Positions 27,307 through 35,428 of a stretch of 64,000 bases of DNA are shown piece after piece; position 1 is the stretch's first letter; each line of letters begins with the position of its first letter. The stretch is taken from assembly GCF_000298215.1 (NCBI RefSeq), contig NZ_BAHD01000003.1, positions 1-64,000 of the forward strand, in the 5' to 3' direction. Source of the stretch: Kineosphaera limosa NBRC 100340 (GTDB taxonomy: Bacteria > Actinomycetota > Actinomycetes > Actinomycetales > Dermatophilaceae). The translations under genes and the position numbers were made by a program. Below the pieces are notes generated by a model. The model saw nothing but the letters and a program-made list of their open reading frames with translations, ran no database searches and was not told the origin of the DNA.

Positions 27307-27390
27307 GCTGGGCACGCCACCCGACTCAGTGGGTACGGGGGAGCCGGGCATCATGGCGGGCACAGGCAGGCGGGGCAGAGGGGGTTCGGC

Positions 27391-28380
27391 ATGACGGAGA
27401 CGCTGCTGGCCCTCTCCCCGCCGGTGGTCCTGCTGCTCTTCGGGTGTGTGCTGCTGACCTGGGGCGCCGACGAGTTCGTCGAGCGCATGGCCGGGGTGGC
27501 GCGGTTGCTGGGGCTGCCGATGCTGGCGCTGGCACTGCTCTTGGCGGGCGCCGAACCGGAGGAGTTGGCGACGGCCGTCACCGCGACCGCTCAGGGCTAC
27601 CCGGTGCTGGCCGCCACGGATGCGGTCGGTGCGAACATCACGATGCTCACCGTGGGCCTGGGGTTGGCGTTGCTCGTGCAGCCGCTGCCGGCCGGGTCGA
27701 TGATCCGCCGGTACGCCCTCTACGCGACGGGAGCCGGGGTGCTCGCGGCGGCGGCGCTGTGGGACGGCGTCGTCGAGGCCTGGGAGGGGGCCGGTCTGAT
27801 CGCCGTGTTCGTGGCCGTCGTCGCCGTCATCTGGCGCACGCAGCGTGAACCCCCGAAGCTCGGCGAGCTCGCCGAAGACGAAGACGAAGACCGAGAGGCG
27901 GACGAGGGAGAGCGAGAACGCGGCGACGACGACCGCAGAAGCTCACGGCGCGACCTGTGGTGGCTGCTCGGCGGGCTGCTGGCGATGGTCGTCGGCGGCG
28001 CGATCGTGGTCGACGGCGCGGTGCGGATCGCGACGGTCGCCGGACTCGGGCAGCATGCGACCGGCCTCACCGCCCTGGCCTTCGCGACCTCCGCCGAGGT
28101 GCTGGCGTTGGTGTGGGTCGCGCACCGGCGGCGCCTGACCGGGGTGGCCGTCGCAGGCGTGCTCGGCGCAGTGCTCTACAACGCCACGCTCACGCTCGGG
28201 GTGAGCGCGCTCGTCGCGCCGCTGACCGCTCCGGGCCTGGGAGCGGCGGCGCTGCTCGCCGCGGCCCTGCCGCTCGTGGTGCTGCTGACGGTGTGGGCGC
28301 GGGCGACGCGGCTGCTCGGCGGACTGCTGGCCGTCGGTTACCTGGGCTATCTGGCGGCGGTGCTAGCCGGGCTGCTGTGA
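27391..28380 (+). CDS. Atypical Na+/Ca2+ exchanger-superfamily membrane protein
   Basis: A 329-residue protein with two halves of about five helices each, separated by a highly acidic, charged cytoplasmic loop (about 150-185). Each half has an alpha-repeat-like motif: LLAGAEPEELATAVTATAQG with GANITMLTVGLG in the first, and ALAFATSAEVLALVWVA with GVLGAVLYNATLTLG in the second. That internal symmetry marks the NCX/CaCA superfamily, but the ion-binding signature (usually Gly-Thr-Ser-x-Pro-Glu) is changed, with Gly-Ala-Glu-Pro-Glu in repeat 1 and Ala-Thr-Ser-Ala-Glu in repeat 2. Transport of a cation is likely; which one is open. It ends 34 bases inside the convergent dehydrogenase gene. Confidence 0.75.
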   Translation: MTETLLALSPPVVLLLFGCVLLTWGADEFVERMAGVARLLGLPMLALALLLAGAEPEELATAVTATAQGYPVLAATDAVGANITMLTVGLGLALLVQPLPAGSMIRRYALYATGAGVLAAAALWDGVVEAWEGAGLIAVFVAVVAVIWRTQREPPKLGELAEDEDEDREADEGERERGDDDRRSSRRDLWWLLGGLLAMVVGGAIVVDGAVRIATVAGLGQHATGLTALAFATSAEVLALVWVAHRRRLTGVAVAGVLGAVLYNATLTLGVSALVAPLTAPGLGAAALLAAALPLVVLLTVWARATRLLGGLLAVGYLGYLAAVLAGLL

Positions 28381-29486
28381 GGCGTGGGGGCGACCGACCG
28401 GCGCAGCCACCCGTTCGGCTCGAGCACCGCGGCGCGGGTGTCGGCCAGGCCGACCGGTTCGGCGATGAAGGGGCTCCAGTCGATGCCGGCGCCCGGCCCG
28501 GCGAGAAACGCGACCGCCTGCGCCAGATGCCGCGGCTCGTAGTTGTGCACGCCCACGATCCGCAGGTGGGCGCGGACGACGTGCTCGGGGTCGATGCCGA
28601 CCGTGCCGCGGGGAGCGACCGACCCGGCCAGCACCAGGACGCCGCCGATGTCGAGCGCCGCCAGGCCCGTCTCGATGCCGGGGATCGCGCCGGAGAGTTC
28701 GATGACGACGTCGACGGGGCCGCTGTCGGTCTCCCGCGAGAGCGCGCCGAGGGCGGCAGCCTGCTCCCGCCGAACGGGGTCGGGGTCGCTGACCTGTACG
28801 AAGGCGCCGCGAGCGCGCGCCACGGCCACAGCGCACAGGCCGAGCATGCCGGCGCCGACCACGAGCAGCCGCCAACCCTGCAGATCACCGCCGGCCGCCT
28901 CCACACAGGCCATGACGGTGGCCAGCGCACAGGCCGACATTGCAGCGGGTCCGTCGGGCACGTGCTCGGGCACGACGACCAGCGGCAGCCCGGGCAGCAC
29001 GTGAACGTGGGTCGCGTAGCCGCCGGAGAGCGGCCAGGACGAGTCGATCGGCTCGTGACCGGTCTTGCGTAGGTACAGGCACTTGGCGGTGCGCCCGGCG
29101 AGACACCGGGGGCAGGTGCCGCAGCCGACGGTCACACCCCACACGACTCGGTCCCCGACCTGCGCGGGCCGCTGTCGAACGGCGGTCTCGGCCTCGCCAG
29201 CAGCGGCGGCGTCGATCTCGAAGACGGAAGGTGGCTGGGTGCCGACGGCAACGATCCGCCCGACGCTCTCGTGACCCAGGATGCCGGGGTGCGGCCCGTG
29301 CCGGCGCCCGCTGACGGTGTGCAGGTCGCTGCCACACACGGTCGCCAGGTCGACCGCCGCCAGCGCCTCACCGGGGCCGAGATCGGGCGCCGGCCAGGTG
29401 CGCTCCTCGAAGTCGGTGCCGCCGAGCCACACTTGCGCCCGCACCGTCTGCACGAGCGGATCGGCCACCGTCTGCGCGCTTGTCAT
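28347..29486 (-). CDS. Phosphonate-locus zinc-dependent alcohol dehydrogenase (HpnZ-like)
   Basis: A 379-residue medium-chain dehydrogenase. Catalytic zinc ligands lie in TVCGSDLHTVSG and LGHESVGRI; the structural zinc site is in GCGTCPRCLAGRTAKC; the NAD(P) motif is VVGAGMLGLCAV. A subfamily of such dehydrogenases is consistently found in phosphonate catabolism loci, and this gene follows the PhnX-like hydrolase by 22 bases on the same strand. The natural substrate is unproven; an aldehyde or alcohol released from a phosphonate is the obvious guess. An insertion between residues about 88 and 106 is unusual. It converges on and overlaps the exchanger-like gene. Confidence 0.82.
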   Translation of the reverse strand: MTSAQTVADPLVQTVRAQVWLGGTDFEERTWPAPDLGPGEALAAVDLATVCGSDLHTVSGRRHGPHPGILGHESVGRIVAVGTQPPSVFEIDAAAAGEAETAVRQRPAQVGDRVVWGVTVGCGTCPRCLAGRTAKCLYLRKTGHEPIDSSWPLSGGYATHVHVLPGLPLVVVPEHVPDGPAAMSACALATVMACVEAAGGDLQGWRLLVVGAGMLGLCAVAVARARGAFVQVSDPDPVRREQAAALGALSRETDSGPVDVVIELSGAIPGIETGLAALDIGGVLVLAGSVAPRGTVGIDPEHVVRAHLRIVGVHNYEPRHLAQAVAFLAGPGAGIDWSPFIAEPVGLADTRAAVLEPNGWLRRSVAPTPHSSPASTAAR

Positions 29487-29508
29487 CGGCTGCGTCCCAG
29501 GTGCCGGG

Positions 29509-30213
29509 TCAGCCGGCGAACGCGGGCACGCCCGCGAACTCCGGCAAGTCGAGCAGGTCGGCCACGCCGGGAATGACGTGGTCGACGTCGACCCCGTCGA
29601 ACGCTGTGGCCGGCAGCTTCCCGCTCGTCACCGCGATGGCCAGCACGCCGGCGTTACGGCCGGCCTCGACATCCGCGACGGTGTCGCCCGTGGCCGATGT
29701 CTGCTCGACGCTCTCGACGCCGGCCAGTTCCATCGCGCGAAAGATCATGTACGGCGCGGGCCGTCCGCGGCGCACCTCGTCGGCGCACACGATGCCGTCG
29801 ATCGTCGCGGACTCGTCGTCGCCGGTCGTCCACCCCATCGCCGCCAGGATCGGGTAGGCGATGCTGCGGGTGAAACCGGTGGTCAGCACCACCTTGATGC
29901 CGCGCGCCCGCAGGGCGGCGATGCCGTCGACGACCCCGGGCAGCGGCGTCGGCGGCGCCTGCCGGTAGGCCCGTTCCAGCTCGGCGAGGAACCACGTGAA
30001 CGCCGCCTCGACCTGAGCCTCGTCGGTCTCCACCCCGCCGATGCGCAGCAGGTTGGTGATGGCGTCGCGCTTCTCCGTGCCCATCCACTCCTGCAGCTGG
30101 GCGTCGGTGATCGAGGCGCCCTCGCGCGTCACGGACTCCGCCAGCACGCGGTACACGTGATGGCCGTCGTCGACGGTCGTGCCGGCCATGTCGAGGGTGG
30201 CGAGTCGGATCAT
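29509..30213 (-). CDS. PhnX-like HAD hydrolase (phosphonatase-like)
   Basis: A 234-residue HAD-superfamily enzyme starting at ATG 30213 with GGGAGG seven bases upstream. Motif I is LDMAGTTV (nucleophile Asp8); a Thr lies in VVLTTGF; the motif III region is RRGRPAPYMIF; the acidic motif IV is TGDTVADVEAGRNAG. The cap has WMGTEKRDAI, whose Lys aligns with the Schiff-base Lys of PhnX (MGxxK); the PhnX His three residues further on is replaced by Ala. True PhnX cleaves phosphonoacetaldehyde to acetaldehyde and phosphate. This shorter PhnX-like branch is known from phosphonate loci; whether it uses the same chemistry is not certain. It leads a two-gene operon with the dehydrogenase. Confidence 0.82.
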   Translation of the reverse strand: MIRLATLDMAGTTVDDGHHVYRVLAESVTREGASITDAQLQEWMGTEKRDAITNLLRIGGVETDEAQVEAAFTWFLAELERAYRQAPPTPLPGVVDGIAALRARGIKVVLTTGFTRSIAYPILAAMGWTTGDDESATIDGIVCADEVRRGRPAPYMIFRAMELAGVESVEQTSATGDTVADVEAGRNAGVLAIAVTSGKLPATAFDGVDVDHVIPGVADLLDLPEFAGVPAFAG

Positions 30214-30344
30214 GGGGGAGCCTCCCGGAGGCGAGGTGGGGGGCGGCCGTCGGTCGACAAAGCTCGGCAGCGGCGCGCGGGTGCAGCGCGAGCCTACGAA
30301 GGTGGCGGCGGCGTTGGTGCGACGCCGCATGTCCGCGGTGTGAA

Positions 30345-30364
30345 GCACCGATGAACTCTGGTGC
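30345..30364. promoter_or_regulatory. Candidate operator in the phosphonate divergent region
   Basis: GCACC and GGTGC arms flank GATGAACTCT. The core GATGAACTC recurs, also between short inverted arms, at 35334-35350 upstream of phnD. It lies in the 203-base gap between the PhnX-like gene (minus) and the FAD oxidoreductase (plus). Confidence 0.35.
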
Positions 30365-30416
30365 AGGTCCACGGCCGATTGCTGCTAGGGCCCGGCGCAG
30401 CGGGTGGGATGAGGGC

Positions 30417-31622
30417 ATGAGCTTCGATGCCGCAACCGCGTCCCCTGCCCTGCCCCGCACGCCACCCAGTGGGCCATCCAGCACGGAGTCGTCCGCCCGG
30501 GAGGCGATCGGTGGCGATGGCGGCGCCGATCTGGTCGTGGTCGGTGCCGGACTCGTGGGGCTGGCACACGCTGTGGAGGCGGTGCGGGCGGGGTGGAGCG
30601 TGCAGATCGTGGAGCGCGACGCGGCCGCGGTCGGCGCCAGCGTCCGCAACTTCGGGCACGCTTGCGTGACGGCGCAGGTCGGGGAGCTGCTCGAGCTGGC
30701 GCAGGACTCCCGCGACGGTTGGCTGGGGGCTGCGTCGCGAGCGGGTTTCTGGGCGGCGCAGGCGGGGGCGGTCGTCGTCGCCCGGGCCGCCGACGAGATG
30801 GCCGTGCTGGAGGAGTTCGCCGGCCTGCGCGGTGCGGACGCGGTGCAACTGCTCGACGCCGAGGGCGCGGCGCGCCGGCTCGGGCGCGGCTCGCAGGGGC
30901 TGGTGGGCGGCGCGTTCTTCCCCGCCGACCTGCGCATCGACCCGCGCGTCACCGCGGCCGCCATCGCCGGCTGGCTGCAGCAGCAGCCCGGCGTGCGCAT
31001 CCACTGGCGCACCTGCGTCCAGGGCGTCGAACCGGGAGTGGTGCACACCTCGCGCGGGCCGGTGCGCGGCGAGCGGATCGTCGTGTGCGTCGGCCACGAC
31101 CTCGATTATCTCTTCCCGCAGCTGGCCGACGACAACGACGTGCAGCGGTGCCGTCTGTCGATGGCGCTCGTCGACGCTCCGCCGGATCTGGGGGAGAACG
31201 CGGTGCTCACGGCGACCTCGATGCTGCGCTACGACGGGCTCGCGCAGACGCAGGCCGCAGGTGCCCTGCGGGAGCGCATCGCCCAGCATCGCCCGCAGTT
31301 GCTCGACATCGTCGCCAACGCCATGTGCACCCGGCGACCCGACGGCACGCTCCTGGTCGGCGACTCCCACCACTACGACCTCGCCGCTCCGCCGTTTCTC
31401 GACGAGGACGTCGCCGACCTGCTGCTCGCCGAGCTGGCCGACGTGCTCGGCGTCGAACGGCTGCGGGTGCGGCAGCGCTGGCAGGGTGTCTACGCCTCGA
31501 GCGCGACGACGCCGCTCGTGCGAGCCGAGCCCGCTCCGGGCGTCCGCGTCGTCACCGTCTCCACCGGCATCGGCGTCACCCTGAGCTTCGGTCTCGCGCG
31601 CCAATCCCTCGCGCAGCTCTAG
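30417..31622 (+). CDS. FAD-dependent oxidoreductase of phosphonate catabolism (HpnW-like, DAO family)
   Basis: A 401-residue DAO-fold flavoenzyme. After a disordered N-terminus of ~35 residues comes the FAD-binding DLVVVGAGLVGLAHAVEAVR; other marks are ASVRNFGHACVTAQ, HYDLAAPPFLDEDVADLL and the C-terminal VVTVSTGIGVTLSFGLARQ. This subfamily clusters with phosphonate genes; members studied oxidatively deaminate aminoalkylphosphonates such as 2-aminoethylphosphonate or its N-methyl form to phosphonoacetaldehyde. Here it would feed the PhnX-like hydrolase. ATG 30417 is used; the ribosome site is poor. A strong terminator follows. Confidence 0.85.
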   Translation: MSFDAATASPALPRTPPSGPSSTESSAREAIGGDGGADLVVVGAGLVGLAHAVEAVRAGWSVQIVERDAAAVGASVRNFGHACVTAQVGELLELAQDSRDGWLGAASRAGFWAAQAGAVVVARAADEMAVLEEFAGLRGADAVQLLDAEGAARRLGRGSQGLVGGAFFPADLRIDPRVTAAAIAGWLQQQPGVRIHWRTCVQGVEPGVVHTSRGPVRGERIVVCVGHDLDYLFPQLADDNDVQRCRLSMALVDAPPDLGENAVLTATSMLRYDGLAQTQAAGALRERIAQHRPQLLDIVANAMCTRRPDGTLLVGDSHHYDLAAPPFLDEDVADLLLAELADVLGVERLRVRQRWQGVYASSATTPLVRAEPAPGVRVVTVSTGIGVTLSFGLARQSLAQL

Positions 31623-31630
31623 CCCGGCGC

Positions 31631-31670
31631 GCGAACGGCCCCGCACACAGGTGTGTGCGGGGCCGTTCGC
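31631..31670. terminator. Strong bidirectional terminator
   Basis: A perfect 18-base-pair stem (GCGAACGGCCCCGCACAC, 31631-31648, with 31653-31670) closes on an AGGT loop. It lies between the convergent oxidoreductase and phnE genes and can stop both. Confidence 0.9.
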
Positions 31671-31682
31671 GGATCGTGCGAC

Positions 31683-33404
31683 CTACGACAGGGCCTTGCG
31701 GACGAAGATGGCCAACCCCTCGATGATGAGGACGACTGCCAGGATCATGAGCACGATCGTCGTGACGACGTCGAACTGCATGACGCGCGAGGCGTTGAGC
31801 AGGTAGAACCCGATACCACCGGCTCCGACGATGCCCAGCAGCGTGGCCGAGCGCACGTTGACGTCGAGCAGGTACATCAGGTGCGCGACGAACGCCGGGG
31901 CGGCCTGACGCAGGGTCGCCGCCACGAACACCTGCGGGCCGGTCGCCCCGCTGGCCCGCAGCGCGTCTTGCACGCGGGTGTCGGTCTCCTCGAGGGAGTC
32001 GGCGACGAGTTTGCTGAGCAGGCCGATGGCGCCGATGGCCAGCGCCAGGGTGCCGGCCACGCTGCCGAGTCCGGTGACGACGACGAAGATGATCGCCAGG
32101 ATCAGCTCGGGGATGCCGCGCACGAGCACGATGAGCACCCGGAAGGTGGTCTGCACCGCCCGGTTCGACACCACATTGCGCGCCGCGAGAATGCCGATCG
32201 GCAGCGCCAGGATGGCGCCGAGCAGCGTTGCGGCCAGGGCGATCTCGACCGTGATGAGCAGCTCGCGCAGCAGCATCGTCAGCAGGTCGACGCCGCCGGG
32301 CGGGAAGAACAGCCCGACCGTGGGTCCGACCTGCGCCAGGCCGGTGAACGTGTCTCGCCAGGTCAGGCCCGAGCCCAGGAAGGCCAGCGCGAGCACGATG
32401 GCGATGGCTGCGACGAAGGCGAAGCGGCGCACGCGTTCGGCGGTCCACGGCGGCACGAGCGCCCCGGGGCCGGTGGGGCGGGTGGTCTGCGCGCGGCGGC
32501 CGCCGGTGAACCAGCCCGAGGAGATGCGATCCAGGGCGCCGGCCAGGCCGCCGCTGCGGCGGGTGGTCGCGCCCGCCATGATGGCCGACCGGATCGCCCC
32601 CGAGAGCAGCTCGACGACGATGCACAGCACGAGCACGAACAGCGCGAGCGCCATGCCCCGCGGGTAGTTCAGGGTGCGCATGGCATCGGCCATCTCCAGC
32701 CCGAGCCCGCCGACTCCGACGTACCCGAGCACCACGGAGGTGCGCAGGTTGATGTCGAAGCGGTGCAGCGCGGTCGCGATGAGCTGCGGCATGAGCGGCG
32801 GGATGATGCCGACGGTGATCTGCTGCAACCGGGAGCCGCCGGCCGCCCGGATCGCCTCGAGCGGCCCGTTGTCGAGGGACTCGATCGCGTCGGCGTAGAG
32901 CTTGGCGACCATGCCCACCGAGTGGATGCCGAGGGCCAGGATGCCGGGCAGCGCCCCGAGCCCGAAGATGCGGAAGAAGATGATCGCCAGGATGAGGTCG
33001 GGGATGGCGCGGGCCACGACGATGAGCACGCGAGCGGTACCGCGCGACATCCGCCCGGTGGTCGTGTTCGAGGCGGCGAAGATGGCCACCGGCAGCGACA
33101 GGACGACCGACAGCGCCGTGGCCAGGGTGACGATGGCCAGCGTGGTCGCGACCAGTCCGAGCAGTTCGCCCAGCGGCGGGAAGTCGAGCGGGAAGACCCG
33201 CTCGGCGAAGTCGACGGCGTTCGATGCGCTGTCGGCCAGGCTCGCGATGTTGATGCGCAGATCGATGATCGACCAGATCGCGGCCGCCAGCAGCGCGAGC
33301 AGGATGACCGCCGCGGCGATCGTGCGAGCCGAGGGCGGTGGCGCCGCCGGCAACTCGGCCGTCGACGCCGACTTTTGTGGAGCCGAGGGGGTGGAGACCG
33401 GCAT
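31683..33404 (-). CDS. phnE: Phosphonate ABC transporter permease, fused tandem PhnE
   Basis: A 573-residue protein made of two PhnE-type permease halves in one chain. Half 1 (about 25-290) has the EAA-type loop EAIRAAGGSRLQQITVGIIP; half 2 (about 320-573) has DALRASGATGPQVFVAATLR. A charged linker joins them. Usual PhnE proteins are about 260-280 residues and act as homodimers or paired subunits; here one polypeptide supplies both membrane halves. The ATG shares one base with the phnC stop (TGATG). Last gene of phnD-phnC-phnE. Confidence 0.93.
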   Translation of the reverse strand: MPVSTPSAPQKSASTAELPAAPPPSARTIAAAVILLALLAAAIWSIIDLRINIASLADSASNAVDFAERVFPLDFPPLGELLGLVATTLAIVTLATALSVVLSLPVAIFAASNTTTGRMSRGTARVLIVVARAIPDLILAIIFFRIFGLGALPGILALGIHSVGMVAKLYADAIESLDNGPLEAIRAAGGSRLQQITVGIIPPLMPQLIATALHRFDINLRTSVVLGYVGVGGLGLEMADAMRTLNYPRGMALALFVLVLCIVVELLSGAIRSAIMAGATTRRSGGLAGALDRISSGWFTGGRRAQTTRPTGPGALVPPWTAERVRRFAFVAAIAIVLALAFLGSGLTWRDTFTGLAQVGPTVGLFFPPGGVDLLTMLLRELLITVEIALAATLLGAILALPIGILAARNVVSNRAVQTTFRVLIVLVRGIPELILAIIFVVVTGLGSVAGTLALAIGAIGLLSKLVADSLEETDTRVQDALRASGATGPQVFVAATLRQAAPAFVAHLMYLLDVNVRSATLLGIVGAGGIGFYLLNASRVMQFDVVTTIVLMILAVVLIIEGLAIFVRKALS

Positions 33405-34276
33405 CAGTGCCCGCCCGGAGCTGACGTGGCGGCCCCAGCGGGCGCAGCAGGCGCGGAGTCCGAGGTGGCGGCTTCGGGGGTCGCCGCGGCCACGCTGTCG
33501 TAGATCGACAGCGCCTCCTCGCGACCGATGTCGGCGGTCGCGCGGTCCAGCACGATGCGCCCGGCGCGCAGCCCGACGATGCGGTCGGCGTGGGTCAGGG
33601 CGGTCTGCACCTGGTGCAGGCTGCACACCACGGTCAGGCTCTCTTCGCGGCTGATCCGGGTGATGAGCTCCATGACCTGCGCCGCCGACACCGGGTCCAG
33701 GGAGGCCACAGGCTCGTCGGCCAGCAGGATCTTGGGGCGCTGCACGAGGGCGCGGGCGATGGCGACGCGCTGCTGCTGGCCACCGGAGAGGGTGTCCGCC
33801 CGCTGGTAGGCGCGCTCGGCCAGCCCGACCCGCTCGAGCTGCTCGTAGGCCTGGCGCCGGATGGCCTTGGGGTAGCTCATGAGCGACAGCCGCGGCCCGC
33901 GCAGCCCGCCGAGGGTGCCGGTGCACACGTTCTCCAGCACCGACATCGACTCGACGAGGTGGAAGTGCTGGAAGATGAACCCGATCTCGCGGCGCAGCGC
34001 CTTCAGCGCGCGACCGGAGGCGCGCTCCACCGACTCGCCGCGCACGATGACGCGCCCCGAGGTGGGCTGCTGCAGCCCGTTGATGTGGCGCAGCAGCGTC
34101 GACTTGCCCGAGCCCGACAGGCCGAGCAGCACGGTGACCCGCTCGGCCTCGAACGCCACGGAGACATCGTCGAGGCCCTTGGTGCCGCCGAAGTCCTTGG
34201 TCACGTGGTCGAGGCGCACCTCTGAGTAGCCGGGCACCCCGCTGGCCGAGCCGGGGGGCATCGCAACGGCACTCAC
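33404..34276 (-). CDS. phnC: Phosphonate ABC transporter ATPase
   Basis: A 290-residue ATPase: Walker A GLSGSGKSTLLRHINGL, the Q-loop IFQHFHLV, signature DTLSGGQQQRVAIARAL, Walker B ILLADEPVASLDP, then CSLHQVQTALTHADRIVGL, all typical of PhnC. The C-terminus has an Ala/Pro-rich tail of ~30 residues. I chose GTG 34276, whose GTGA overlaps the phnD stop; ATG 34261 (285 residues) is the alternative, and neither has a clear ribosome site, so coupling is likely. Confidence 0.94.
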   Translation of the reverse strand: MSAVAMPPGSASGVPGYSEVRLDHVTKDFGGTKGLDDVSVAFEAERVTVLLGLSGSGKSTLLRHINGLQQPTSGRVIVRGESVERASGRALKALRREIGFIFQHFHLVESMSVLENVCTGTLGGLRGPRLSLMSYPKAIRRQAYEQLERVGLAERAYQRADTLSGGQQQRVAIARALVQRPKILLADEPVASLDPVSAAQVMELITRISREESLTVVCSLHQVQTALTHADRIVGLRAGRIVLDRATADIGREEALSIYDSVAAATPEAATSDSAPAAPAGAATSAPGGH

Positions 34277-35247
34277 TGCTTGCCCGAGCAGGCGGGCGAC
34301 TTCGTCAGGTCGCAGACGGTGCGCACGCTGGCGTAGTCGGCGTCGGTGGCCGCGGCGAAGCCCCAGCTGTCCTCGGGCAGCGGGCACGAGGCGGCATCCG
34401 AGCAGTCGCCGGCGGCGACGAGCGCGTCCTTGTTGCCCTTCTCGACGATCGCGGCCTTGATCTTGGCCTGCATGTCGGCCGGAATCGTCGTGGTGTTCAT
34501 CGCGATGGGGGAGCCGGGGATGACCTCCGAGGTCCACACCTGCTTCAGCTCGCCCTCCTTGAGCTGGCCCTTCTTGACGAGCTCGGCGGCCATCGTGTCG
34601 TAGGCGAAGCCGGCATCGCACTGACCGCTCTTGGTCGCCAGCAGCGACGCGTCGTGGCCGCCGGCCATGACCGGGGTGACGCCGGTCTCGGGGTCGATGC
34701 CGTCGGCCTCGAGCCCGGCGGAGGGGTAGAGGTAGCCCGACGTCGAGGCCTTGTCGACGAAGCACACCTTCTTGCCGGCGAAGCCCTTGAGGTCGGCGAT
34801 CTCCGAGGCCGCGGGCACCCACGCCGTCGAGGTGTAGCCCGGCTTCTCGTCCTTGGCGTCGATGAGGGCGCCGATCGGCTCGACGGGCACCCCGCCGTCG
34901 TGGGCCATGACGTAGGACAACGGGCCGTACATCGCCAGGTCGATCTTGCCGGCGCGCTGGCCTTCGACGATCGCGGCGTAGTCGGTGGCCTGCTGGATCG
35001 TCACCTTGGCGCCGGTCTCCCGCTCGAGCAGCTTGGCGATGCCGCCCCACTGGCTCGTCAGCGCCGTCGACTCCTCGGCCGGCACCGCGGCCACGACCAG
35101 CGTGGTCTTCTCCCCGCCCGTGCTCCCCTCGCCGGCCGGTGACGAGGATTCGGCGGCACTCTGACCGCAGCTCGCGAGGGCGAGCAGGGTGGCGGCAGAG
35201 GCGGCAACGACCGACGAGAGTCGGAAGAGGTGCGGGGTGCGTGACAT
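34273..35247 (-). CDS. phnD: Phosphonate/phosphate-type substrate-binding lipoprotein PhnD
   Basis: A 324-residue lipoprotein beginning MSRTPHLFRLSSVVAASAAT with lipobox LALASCGQ. The PhnD-type fold is marked by VVAAVPAEEST, MYGPLSYVMAH, VCFVDKASTSGYLYPSAGL and SGQCDAGFAYDTM. Six Cys in the mature chain suggest disulfides, which fits an exported protein. Start ATG 35247 is supported by AAGGA eight bases upstream; the frame runs further up but without signal-peptide logic. First gene of the phn operon. Ligand could be a phosphonate, phosphite or phosphate ester; the neighbouring catabolic genes favour an aminoalkylphosphonate. Confidence 0.93.
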   Translation of the reverse strand: MSRTPHLFRLSSVVAASAATLLALASCGQSAAESSSPAGEGSTGGEKTTLVVAAVPAEESTALTSQWGGIAKLLERETGAKVTIQQATDYAAIVEGQRAGKIDLAMYGPLSYVMAHDGGVPVEPIGALIDAKDEKPGYTSTAWVPAASEIADLKGFAGKKVCFVDKASTSGYLYPSAGLEADGIDPETGVTPVMAGGHDASLLATKSGQCDAGFAYDTMAAELVKKGQLKEGELKQVWTSEVIPGSPIAMNTTTIPADMQAKIKAAIVEKGNKDALVAAGDCSDAASCPLPEDSWGFAAATDADYASVRTVCDLTKSPACSGKQ

Positions 35248-35333
35248 GGTGAGTCCTTCGGGCGCAGAGGGACGACCGACGGCGTGCGGTCGGGACCCAG
35301 AGTCGACCGCAGCCAACGGTCAGTCGGTCGACG

Positions 35334-35350
35334 CCCGGATGAACTCGGGT
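35334..35350. promoter_or_regulatory. Second copy of candidate phosphonate-locus operator
   Basis: CCCG and CGGG arms flank GATGAACT, and GATGAACTCGGGT matches the site at 30350-30362 in 12 of 13 bases. It lies about 90 bases before phnD and about 80 before the divergent nagZ. Confidence 0.35.
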
Positions 35351-35428
35351 TGACCATTCGGCCAAGGGTCGGCTCGCCCCCGCAGACTGGGCAGAGTCGG
35401 TCGTAGGGAGCCGGTTGTAAGGAGAGGG

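Noticed and set aside
28347-35247. C-P lyase (phnG-M) or phnW transaminase
   Set aside because: No such gene occurs in the window; the FAD oxidoreductase replaces the transaminase step in the proposed route.
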